Of a stretch of DNA of 64,000 nucleotides, positions 53,075 to 61,445 are shown one piece after another. The stretch's first letter is position 1, and every line of letters starts with the position of its first letter. The stretch is from the NCBI RefSeq assembly GCF_003416895.1, contig NZ_QVIO01000011.1, forward strand, positions 62,585-126,584. The letters are read 5' to 3'. The notes below the pieces were generated by a model. It made no database searches and was not told the origin of the DNA. It saw nothing but the letters and a program-made list of their open reading frames with translations. Made by a program: the position numbers and the translations under genes. Source of the DNA: Duganella sp. BJB476 (GTDB taxonomy: Bacteria; Pseudomonadota; Gammaproteobacteria; Burkholderiales; Burkholderiaceae_D).

Positions 53075-56000
53075 TTACTTGGCAGCCAGGAAGCCGTTGT
53101 GGTTGCCTCCCTGCAGCGCTTTCAGTCGCAACGTGTCCTCGGTGGAGGCGGCGTTGCTGGTTGCGGTCAGCTTGTTGTCGTAATTGCTGATCGCGTCCGC
53201 CATCGCGGCCACTGCCGTGTTGACGCTGTTCGGCACTTCCAGCTTGGCGGTGGTGGTCACCGTCGCCGCCGCCGCGCTGAAGCTCGACATCGCCGCCGAC
53301 AGGCCGCTGACCGAGGAGCTCAGGCTGGCCGCCGCCGTGGCGCCCATCTGGAACCAGACGTCCGCCGCTGCGTGGCTGGCGCCGTCGCTGGTCTCGAAGG
53401 TGGACGTGATGCCAACGATGTTGCCATTGTTGAGCGACGCGTTCTGCTTCGCATCCAGGTTCAGCTTGGTGATGCCCAGGTCGGCCAGCGATTTCAGCTC
53501 GTCGGCCTGGCTGACGCCGTCGGCATTGCCGTCGACCCAGACACGCAGCTTGCCGAAGGCGCTGTCCTTGGCGTCGATCACGCCGTCGCCGTTGGTGTCC
53601 AGTTCCGCCAGGGCCTGGTAGCCGGTGGCCGCTTTCTGGCCGTTGGCCAGCGTGGTGCCGGAACCGAACAGTTCGCTACCGTCGTTGATCACGCCGTCGC
53701 CGTTGCGATCCAGGGCCAGCAGGCCGTCGCCGCCGCCCACCCAGCCGGTGTTGACCTTGTTGCCGTTAGCCAGCAGATCGAAGTTCACGCCAGCCGACAG
53801 GCCCAGGGTGTTGATGCCGTTGCCGTTCAGGTCCAGCACGATCGGCGTACCCAGCGGCGAAGGCAGTGCCGCGATCTGGTCGGTCGTCAGGCCAGGCACC
53901 TGGGCGCTGGTGATCGCACACACTTGCGAGGTGATCATCGAGTGGATCTGGTCGGTCGTCAGGCTATGCAGCTGCGCGGTGCTCAGCGCGGCGATCGACG
54001 CCGTTTTCAGGCCCACGAAGTCGGCCGTCTCGATGGCCACCAGCTGGTTGGTCGACAGCGCCTTGATCTGGCTGGTCGTCAACGCCTGCATCTGCTGGCT
54101 CGACATCGCGACGATCTGGTCGGTCGTCAGCGCGGTGATCTGCGCGGTCTGCAAGGTGGCGATGACCGAGGTCTTCAGCGCGGTGACGTCGGCGGTGCTC
54201 AGCGCGGCGATCGCGGCGGTCGCCAGGGCGCCCACTTGTGCGGTGCTCAGCACGCCGACCTGCGTCGAGCTCAGCGCGACAACCTGGTCGGTGGTCAGGC
54301 CGGAGGCGAGGTTGGCGGTGCTCATCGCGCTCACCTGGGCGGTGCTCAGCGCAACGACCTGGTCAGTCGTCAGCGAAGCCACCTGGGCCGTTTTCAGCGT
54401 GTTGATGATGCTGGTCTTCAGCGCGCCGATGTCGGCCGTTTCGATCGCGGCGATGGCGCCGGTCGTCAGGGCGTTCACCTGCGCCGTGCTCAGCGAACCG
54501 AGCTGGTTCGACGACAGGGCCACCACTTGATCCGTGGTCAGGCCGCTGGCCAGGTTGGCGGTGGTCAGCGAGGCGATCTGGGCGGTGCTCAGCACACCGA
54601 TCTGATCGGTCGTCAACGCGGCCAGCTGGGCGGTGCGCAGGCCGTTGATGGCGGCGGTTTTCAGCGAACCGACATCGGCCGTTTCGATCGCGGCGATCGA
54701 GGCGGTGCTCAGGCCAGCCACTTGCGCGCTGGTCAGGGCGCCAACCTGGGTGGCGCTCAGCGCCACGACCTGGTCGGTGGTCAGCGCCGCAGCCTGGCTG
54801 GTGCTCAGGCCGGCGATCGCCGCGGTTTTCAGTCCGCCGATATCGGCCGTTTCAATCGCGGCGATGTCGTTGGTGCTGAAGCCGCTCAGCTGGGCCGAGC
54901 TCAGGGCGCCGATCTGGTTGGACGTCAGTGCGACGACCTGGTCGGTGGTCAGCGCCAGGATGTTGGCGGTCGTGATGGCCGCCACTTGCGCGGTGGTCAG
55001 GTTCGACACCTGGTCGGTGGTCAGCGACGCCAGTTGCGCGGTCTTCAGCGTGGCGATGATGTTGGTTTTCAGGCCGACGATGTTGGCGGTGGCGATGGCG
55101 GCAACGTCGCCGGTGGTCAGGGCGTTGAATTGCGCGGTGCTCAGCGCGCCCAGCTGGTTAGAGCTGAAGGCCACCATCTGGTCGGTGGTCAGGCCCGACG
55201 CCAGGTTGGCGGTGGTCATCGAACCGATTTGCGCGGTGCCCATGGCGACGATCTGGTCGGTGGTCAGCGCGGCGGTCTGGGCGGTGCTCAGGGCGCCGAT
55301 GGCGGCGGTCTTCAGCGCGCCGATGTCGGCCGTCTCGATCGCGGCGATCGAGGCGGTGCCCAGCGCGGTCACCTGGGCGCTGCTCAGGCCACCGATCTGG
55401 GTGCTGCTCAGGGCGACGATCTGGTCGGTCGTCAGGGCCTTGACCTGGCTGGTGCCCAGGCCGGCGATGACTGCCGTTTTCAGCGCGCCGATGTCGGCCG
55501 TTTCAATCGCGGCGATATCGTTGGTGCTGAAGGCGCTCACCTGGGCCGAGCTCAGCGCGCCGAACTGGTTGGACGACAGCGCGACGACCTGGTCGGTGGT
55601 CAGGGCCACGATGTTGGCGGTGGTGATGGCCGCCACTTGCGCGGTGGTCAGGTTGGACAGCTGGTCGGTGGTCAGCGACGCCAGTTGCGCGGTTTTCAGC
55701 GAGGCGATGATGCTGGTTTTCAGGCCAACGATGTCCGCCGTTTCAATCGCGGCGATGTCGCCGGTCGACAGCGCGCCGAATTGCGCGGTGCTCAGCGCAC
55801 CCAGCTGGTTCGAGCTCAGCGCCACGATCTGGTCGGTGGTCAGGCCCGACGCCAGGTTGGCGGTGGTCATCGCGCCGATTTGCGCGGTGCCCATGGCGAC
55901 GATCTGGTCGGTGGTCAGCGCGGCGGTCTGCGCGGTGCTCAGGGCGCCGATGGCGGCCGTTTTCAGCGCGCCGATGTCGGCCGTCTCGATCGCGGCGATC

Positions 56001-59000
56001 GCGGCGGTGCCCAGCGCGGTCACTTGAGCGCTGCTCAGGCCGGCGATCTGGCTGCTGCTCAGGGCGACGATCTGGTCGGTCGTCAGGGCCTTGACCTGAT
56101 TGGTGCTCAGGCCGGCGATGACTGCCGATTTCAGCGCGCCGATGTCGGCCGTTTCAATCGCGGCGATATCGTTGGTGCTGAAGGCGCTCACCTGGGCCGA
56201 GCTCAGCGCGCTGAACTGGTTGGACGACAGCGCGACGACCTGGTCGGTGGTCAGGGCCGCGACGTTGGCGGTGGTGATGGCCGCCACTTGCGCGGTGGTC
56301 AGGTTGGACAGCTGGTCGGTGGTCAACGACGCCAGTTGCGCGGTCTTCAGCGAGGCGATGATGTTGGTTTTCAGGCCGACGATGTTGGCGGTGGCGATGG
56401 CGGCGACGTCGCCGGTCGTCAGGGCGTTGAATTGCGCGGTGCTCAGCGCGCCCAGCTGGTTGGAGCTCAGCGCCACCATCTGGTCGGTGGTCAGGCCCGA
56501 CGCCAGGTTGGCGGTGGTCATCGCGCCGATTTGCGCGGTGCCCATGGCGACGATCTGGTCGGTGGTCAGCGCGGCGGTCTGCGCGGTGCTCAGGGCGCCG
56601 ATGGCGGCGGTTTTCAGCGCGCCGATGTCGGCCGTCTCGATCGCGGCGATCGAGGCGGTGCCCAGCGCGGTCACTTGAGCGCTGCTCAGGCCGGCGATCT
56701 GGCTGCTGCTGAAGGCGACGATCTGGTCGGTCGTCAGGGCCTTGACCTGGTTGGTGCTCAGGCCGGCGATGACTGCCGATTTCAGCGCGCCGATGTCGGC
56801 CGTTTCAATCGCGGCGATATCGTTGGTGCTGAAGGCGCTCAGTTGTGCCGAGCTCAGGGCGCCGAACTGGTTGGACGACAACGCGACGACCTGGTCGGTG
56901 GTCAGCGCCACGATGTTGGCGGTGGTGATGGCCGCCACTTGCGCGGTGGTCAGGTTGGACAGCTGGTCGGTGGTCAGCGACGCCAGTTGCGCGGTCTTCA
57001 GCGAGGCGATGATGCTGGTTTTCAGGCCAACGATGTCCGCCGTTTCGATCGCGGCGATGTCGCCGGTCGACAGCGCGCCGAATTGCGCGGTGCTCAGCGC
57101 GCCCAGCTGGTTCGAGCTCAGCGCCACGATCTGGTCGGTGGTCAAGCCCGAAGCCAGGTTGGCGGTGGTCATCGCGCCGATTTGCGCGGTGCCCATGGCG
57201 ACGATCTGGTCGGTGGTCAGCGCGGCGGTCTGCGCGGTGCTCAGGGCGCCGATGGCGGCCGTTTTCAGCGCGCCGATGTCGGCCGTCTCGATGGCGGCGA
57301 TGGCGGCGCTGGTCAGGCCGGCCACTTGCGCGCTGGTCAGGGCGCCGACCTGGGTGCTGCTCAGGGCGACGATCTGGTCGGTGGTCAGGGCCTTGGCCTG
57401 GCTGGTGCTCAGCGCGGAGATGACGGCGGACTTCAGCGCGCCGATGTCGGCCGTTTCAATCGCGGCGATGTCGTTGGTGCTGAAGGCGCTCACCTGGGCC
57501 GAGCTCAGCGCGCCGAACTGGTTGGACGTCAATGCGACGACCTGGTCGGTGGTCAGGGCCGTGATGTTGGCGGTGGTGATGGCCGCCACTTGCGCGGTGG
57601 TCAGGTTCGACAGCTGGTCGGTGGTCAACGACGCCAGTTGCGCGGTCTTCAGCGTGGCGATGATGTTGGTTTTCAGGCCGACGATGTTGGCGGTGGCGAT
57701 GGCGGCGACGTCGCCGGTGGTCAGGGCGTTGAATTGCGCGGTGCTCAGCGCGCCCAGCTGGTTCGAGCTGAAGGCCACCATCTGGTCGGTGCTCAGGCCG
57801 GACGCCAGGTTGGCGGTGGTCATCGAACCGATTTGCGCGGTGCCCATGGCGACGATCTGGTCGGTGGTCAGCGCGGCGGTCTGCGCGGTGCTCAGGGCGC
57901 CGATGGCGGCGGTTTTCAACGCGCCGATGTCGGCCGTTTCAATCGCGGCGATCGAGGCGGTGCTCAGGCCGGCCACTTGCGAGCTCGACAGTGCGCCGAC
58001 CTGGCTGCTGCTCAGGGCGACGATCTGGTCGGTGGTCAGGGCCTTGGTCTGGTTGCTGCTCAGGCCGGCGATCACGGCGGATTTCAGCGCGCCGATGTCG
58101 GCCGTTTCAATCGCGGCGATATCGTTGGTGCTGAAGGCGCTCAGTTGTGCCGAGCTCAGCGCACCGACCTGGTTGGACGTCAGTGCGACGACCTGGTCGG
58201 TGGTCAGCACCGCGACGTTGGCGGTGGTGATGGCCGCCACTTGCGCGGTGGTCAGGTTGGACAGCTGGTCGGTGGTCAGCGACGCCAGTTGCGCGGTCTT
58301 CAGCGAGGCGATGATGTTGGTTTTCAGGCCGACGATGTCCGCCGTTTCGATCGCGGCGATGTCGCCGGTCGACAGCGCGCCGAATTGCGCGGTGCTCAGC
58401 GCGCCCAGCTGGTTCGAGCTCATCGCCACGATCTGGTCGGTGGTCAGGCCCGAAGCCAGGTTGGCGGTGGTCATCGCGCCGATTTGCGCGGTGCCCATGG
58501 CGACGATCTGGTCGGTGGTCAGCGCGGCGGTCTGCGCGGTGCTCAGGGCGCCGATGGCGGCCGTTTTCAATGCGCCGATGTCGGCCGTCTCGATCGCGGC
58601 GATGGCGGCGCTGGTCAGGCCGGCCACTTGCGCGCTGGTCAGGGCGCCGACCTGGTTGCTGCTCAGGGCGACGATCTGGTCGGTGGTCAGGGCCTTGGCC
58701 TGGCTGGTGCTCAGCGCCGAGATGACGGTGGACTTCAGCGCGCCGATGTCGGCCGTTTCAATCGCGGCGATGTCGTTGGTGCTGAAGGCGCTCACCTGGG
58801 CCGAGCTCAGCGCGCCGAACTGGTTGGACGTCAGTGCGACGACCTGGTCGGTGGTCAGCGCCGCGATGTTGGCGGTGGTGATCGCGGCGACCTGGTTGGT
58901 GGTCAGGTTGGACAGCTGGTCGGTGGTCAACGACGCCAGTTGCGCGGTCTTCAGCGTGGCGATGATGTTGGTTTTCAGGCCGACGATGTTGGCAGTGGCG

Positions 59001-61000
59001 ATGGCGGCGACGTCGCCGGTGGTCAGGGCGTTGAATTGCGCGGTGCTCAGCGCGCCCAGCTGGTTCGAGCTGAAGGCCACCATCTGGTCGGTGCTCAGGC
59101 CCGACGCCAGGTTGGCGGTGGTCATGGACGCGATCTGGGCGGTGCCCATGGCGCCGATCTGGTCGGTGGTCAGCGCGGAGGTCTGGGCGGTGCTCAGGGC
59201 GCCGATGGCGGCGGTCTTCAGCGCGCCGACGTCGGCCGTTTCAATCGCGGCGATCGAGGCGGTGCTCAGGCCGGCCACTTGCGAGCTCGACAGTGCGCCG
59301 ACCTGGCTGCTGCTCAGGGCGACGATCTGGTCGGTGGTCAGGGCCTTGGTCTGGTTGCTGCTCAGGCCGGCGATCACGGCGGATTTCAGCGCGCCGATGT
59401 CGGCCGTTTCAATCGCGGCGATGTCGTTGGTGCTGAAGGCGCCCAGCTGGGCCGAGCTCAGCGCGCCGACCTGGTTGGACGTCAGCGCGACGACCTGGTC
59501 GGTGGTCAGGGCGGCGACGTTGGCGGTGGTGATCGCGGCGATCTGGTTGGTGGTCAGGTTCGACAGCTGGTCGGTGGTCAGCGACACCAGTTGCGCGGTT
59601 TTCAGCGCGGCGATGATGTTGGTTTTCAGGCCGACGATGTTGGCGGTGGCGATGGCGGCGACGTCGCCGGTGGTCAGGGCGCCGAATTGCGCGGTGCTCA
59701 GCACGCCCAGCTGGTTCGAGCTGAAGGCCACCATCTGGTCGGTGGTCAGGCCCGACGCCAGGTTGGCGGTGGTCATGGCCGAGATCTGGGCGGTGCCCAT
59801 GGCGACGATCTGGTCGGTGGTCAGCGCGGCGCTCTGCGCGGTGCTCAGGGCGCCGATGGCGGCGGTTTTCAGCGAACCGATGTCGGCCGTTTCAATCGCG
59901 GCGATCGAGGCGGTGCCCAGCGCGACCACCTGGGCCGAGCTCAGCGCGCCGACCTGGCCGGCGCTCAAGGCCACCATCTGGTCGGTGGTCAGGGCCTTGG
60001 CCTGGCTGGTCGACAGGCCGGCGATGACGGCGGTCTTCAGCGCGGCCAGGTCGGCCGTTTCAATCGCGGCGATGGCGTTGGTCGACAATGCGCCGATTTG
60101 TTGCGAGGTCAGCGCGGCGGCCTGGCTGGTCGTCAGCGCGACCACCTGGTCGGTGCTCAGCGCGGTCATGCTGGCGGTGGTCAGCGCGGAAATCTGGTTG
60201 GTGGTCAGGTTCGACAGCTGGTCGGTGGTCAGGGCCGCCAGTTGCGAGGACTTGATCGAGGCGATCAGGCTGGTTTTCAGCGCGGCCAGGTCGGCCGTTT
60301 CAATCGCGGCCACGGCGCTGGTGCCCAGCGCGCCGAACTGGGCGGTGCTCAGGGTGCCCAGTTGGTTGGAATTCATCGCGACGATCTGGTCGGTGGTCAG
60401 GCCGGACGCCAGGTTGGCGGTGCTCAGCGAGGCGACCTGCGCGGTCGACAGCGCGCCCACCTGGTCGGTGGTCAGCGACGCCATCTGGCTGGTGCTCAGG
60501 CTGGCGATGACGGCGGTCTTCAGCGCCAGCACATCGGCCGTTTCCATGGCCACGACATCGTTGGTGTTCAGGCCGGCGAGCTGGGCGCTGCTCAGCGCAT
60601 TGGCTTGCGCGGTGGTCAGCGCGACGACCTGGTCGGTGGTCAGCGCGGCCAGCTGGGCGGTCGACAGCCCGGAAATCGACGACGATTTCAACGCGGCGAA
60701 GTCGGCCGTTTCCAGCGCGGCGATGTAGGCAGTCGCCATGGCGCCGACTTGGGCCGAGCTCAGCACGCCTACCTGGTTGGAAGTCAGCGCGACGATCTGG
60801 TCGGTCGTCAAGCCGTTGGACATTTGCTTGGTGGTCAGTACGGAGATCTGGGTGGTGGTCAGGGCCACCGTCTGATCGGTCGTCAATGCCCGAGTCTGGT
60901 CTGAGCTGAATGCTACGATATCGCTAGTAGCGAGGGCAGCAATGGTCTGGGTCGACAGAGCTGCGATCTGGTCGGTACTCATGCTAGTTACGAGGCTCAT
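53075..61000 (-). CDS. Giant octapeptide-repeat protein 2 with EF-hand-like C-terminal domain, predicted type I secretion substrate
   Basis: 2641 residues from the ATG at 61000, chosen because AAGGAG (61008-61013) is 7 bases upstream; the ATG at 61006 is too close and the frame start at 61054 has no site. Residues about 6-2380 are octads of the same kind as giant protein 1, but arranged in a strict 217-residue higher-order repeat. From about 2383 comes the calcium-binding domain (TPIVLDLNGNG, DRNGDGVINDGSE, DTNGDGVIDAKD, DGNADGVSQADE). The last 20 residues (LRLKALQ, then GFLAA near the end) are shared with giant protein 3 but not with protein 1, and may be the secretion signal. No Sec signal. 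It lies upstream of the exporter on the same strand. Confidence 0.88.
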   Translation of the reverse strand: MSLVTSMSTDQIAALSTQTIAALATSDIVAFSSDQTRALTTDQTVALTTTQISVLTTKQMSNGLTTDQIVALTSNQVGVLSSAQVGAMATAYIAALETADFAALKSSSISGLSTAQLAALTTDQVVALTTAQANALSSAQLAGLNTNDVVAMETADVLALKTAVIASLSTSQMASLTTDQVGALSTAQVASLSTANLASGLTTDQIVAMNSNQLGTLSTAQFGALGTSAVAAIETADLAALKTSLIASIKSSQLAALTTDQLSNLTTNQISALTTASMTALSTDQVVALTTSQAAALTSQQIGALSTNAIAAIETADLAALKTAVIAGLSTSQAKALTTDQMVALSAGQVGALSSAQVVALGTASIAAIETADIGSLKTAAIGALSTAQSAALTTDQIVAMGTAQISAMTTANLASGLTTDQMVAFSSNQLGVLSTAQFGALTTGDVAAIATANIVGLKTNIIAALKTAQLVSLTTDQLSNLTTNQIAAITTANVAALTTDQVVALTSNQVGALSSAQLGAFSTNDIAAIETADIGALKSAVIAGLSSNQTKALTTDQIVALSSSQVGALSSSQVAGLSTASIAAIETADVGALKTAAIGALSTAQTSALTTDQIGAMGTAQIASMTTANLASGLSTDQMVAFSSNQLGALSTAQFNALTTGDVAAIATANIVGLKTNIIATLKTAQLASLTTDQLSNLTTNQVAAITTANIAALTTDQVVALTSNQFGALSSAQVSAFSTNDIAAIETADIGALKSTVISALSTSQAKALTTDQIVALSSNQVGALTSAQVAGLTSAAIAAIETADIGALKTAAIGALSTAQTAALTTDQIVAMGTAQIGAMTTANLASGLTTDQIVAMSSNQLGALSTAQFGALSTGDIAAIETADIVGLKTNIIASLKTAQLASLTTDQLSNLTTAQVAAITTANVAVLTTDQVVALTSNQVGALSSAQLSAFSTNDIAAIETADIGALKSAVIAGLSSNQTKALTTDQIVALSSSQVGALSSSQVAGLSTASIAAIETADIGALKTAAIGALSTAQTAALTTDQIVAMGTAQIGSMTTANLASGLSTDQMVAFSSNQLGALSTAQFNALTTGDVAAIATANIVGLKTNIIATLKTAQLASLTTDQLSNLTTAQVAAITTANITALTTDQVVALTSNQFGALSSAQVSAFSTNDIAAIETADIGALKSAVISALSTSQAKALTTDQIVALSSTQVGALTSAQVAGLTSAAIAAIETADIGALKTAAIGALSTAQTAALTTDQIVAMGTAQIGAMTTANLASGLTTDQIVALSSNQLGALSTAQFGALSTGDIAAIETADIVGLKTSIIASLKTAQLASLTTDQLSNLTTAQVAAITTANIVALTTDQVVALSSNQFGALSSAQLSAFSTNDIAAIETADIGALKSAVIAGLSTNQVKALTTDQIVAFSSSQIAGLSSAQVTALGTASIAAIETADIGALKTAAIGALSTAQTAALTTDQIVAMGTAQIGAMTTANLASGLTTDQMVALSSNQLGALSTAQFNALTTGDVAAIATANIVGLKTNIIASLKTAQLASLTTDQLSNLTTAQVAAITTANVAALTTDQVVALSSNQFSALSSAQVSAFSTNDIAAIETADIGALKSAVIAGLSTNQVKALTTDQIVALSSSQIAGLSSAQVTALGTAAIAAIETADIGALKTAAIGALSTAQTAALTTDQIVAMGTAQIGAMTTANLASGLTTDQIVALSSNQLGALSTAQFGALSTGDIAAIETADIVGLKTSIIASLKTAQLASLTTDQLSNLTTAQVAAITTANIVALTTDQVVALSSNQFGALSSAQVSAFSTNDIAAIETADIGALKTAVIAGLGTSQVKALTTDQIVALSSTQIGGLSSAQVTALGTASIAAIETADIGALKTAAIGALSTAQTAALTTDQIVAMGTAQIGSMTTANLASGLTTDQMVAFSSNQLGALSTAQFNALTTGDVAAIATANIVGLKTNIIATLKTAQLASLTTDQVSNLTTAQVAAITTANILALTTDQVVALTSNQIGALSSAQLSGFSTNDIAAIETADIGGLKTAAIAGLSTSQAAALTTDQVVALSATQVGALTSAQVAGLSTASIAAIETADVGSLKTAAINGLRTAQLAALTTDQIGVLSTAQIASLTTANLASGLTTDQVVALSSNQLGSLSTAQVNALTTGAIAAIETADIGALKTSIINTLKTAQVASLTTDQVVALSTAQVSAMSTANLASGLTTDQVVALSSTQVGVLSTAQVGALATAAIAALSTADVTALKTSVIATLQTAQITALTTDQIVAMSSQQMQALTTSQIKALSTNQLVAIETADFVGLKTASIAALSTAQLHSLTTDQIHSMITSQVCAITSAQVPGLTTDQIAALPSPLGTPIVLDLNGNGINTLGLSAGVNFDLLANGNKVNTGWVGGGDGLLALDRNGDGVINDGSELFGSGTTLANGQKAATGYQALAELDTNGDGVIDAKDSAFGKLRVWVDGNADGVSQADELKSLADLGITKLNLDAKQNASLNNGNIVGITSTFETSDGASHAAADVWFQMGATAAASLSSSVSGLSAAMSSFSAAAATVTTTAKLEVPNSVNTAVAAMADAISNYDNKLTATSNAASTEDTLRLKALQGGNHNGFLAAK
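54550..60409 (-). repeat. 651-bp higher-order repeat array in giant gene 2
   Basis: The landmark encoding NLASGL (CCAGGTTGGC on the plus strand, with variants before it) occurs at 54550, 55201, 55852, 56503, 57154, 57805, 58456, 59107, 59758 and 60409, nine consecutive intervals of exactly 651 bp (26 octads plus one nine-residue unit, 217 residues). Units differ by scattered substitutions only. In the copies of the segment AI(E/A)TA(D/N)IVGLKT, the ET/D and AT/N versions alternate from the third to the tenth copy, giving a 1302-bp dimer period. Confidence 0.92.
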
Positions 61001-61445
61001 TTCCATTCTCCTTGGGGCACTGCACAGTTCTATACAGACAGATGATGGAGCCAACAGGTCTCGCCCGCGGCTCCATCTGAATTGGGTGCTACTGGATTTC
61101 TTTGCGTTTTACTTGCGCATGGTCATCATAAATCCATGCACTTTAGTTCTTAACGTCAATAACGGAGGCAACTTTAGGATACGCCGGCCATGATTTTGCC
61201 TCCAGTTAACATTTTAATTGCAATGGAACAGCACATAGTTTCAGTTAATCACCGCCCAAAACCCGGCGGGCTACCGCCCTGTACGTACAAAGCGACCCTT
61301 TTTTGCGCTGGATTAAGCTTTTTTGTTTACTCAGTGCAATGCAAAAAGCGGGCCATCTTTTCTCAAAAACAACCTCCGTGGGACAAACGGCAGGGCCTGA
61401 GCCCTGCCGTTTGCCGCCACCTCCGGCTGGCGCCGGGGAATTGCT
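61001..61445. other. Intergenic region between giant genes 2 and 3
   Basis: About 445 bp, AT-richer than its surroundings. It holds the ribosome binding site of giant gene 2 (61008-61013), presumably its promoter, and the 3' hairpin of giant gene 3. Short open frames on the plus strand have no family resemblance or ribosome binding site. I could not assign promoter hexamers with confidence. Confidence 0.6.
61384..61413 (-). terminator. Hairpin after giant gene 3, probable terminator
   Basis: A perfect 13-bp stem (61384-61396 with 61401-61413) with a four-base loop lies 32 bp beyond the stop of giant gene 3. The nearest T-rich stretch on the minus strand comes only about 14 bases after the stem, so termination efficiency is uncertain. 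Confidence 0.5.

Noticed and set aside
54550..60409. Regular repeats considered as a CRISPR array
   Set aside because: Units are contiguous, in frame and coding, without constant repeats separated by unique spacers.
53069..60904. Plus-strand open frame of 2611 codons opposite giant gene 2
   Set aside because: It lacks a ribosome binding site and a recognisable domain; its GDD/GGQ-rich repeats are the mirror of the real octads, and only the minus strand ends in the calcium-binding domain.
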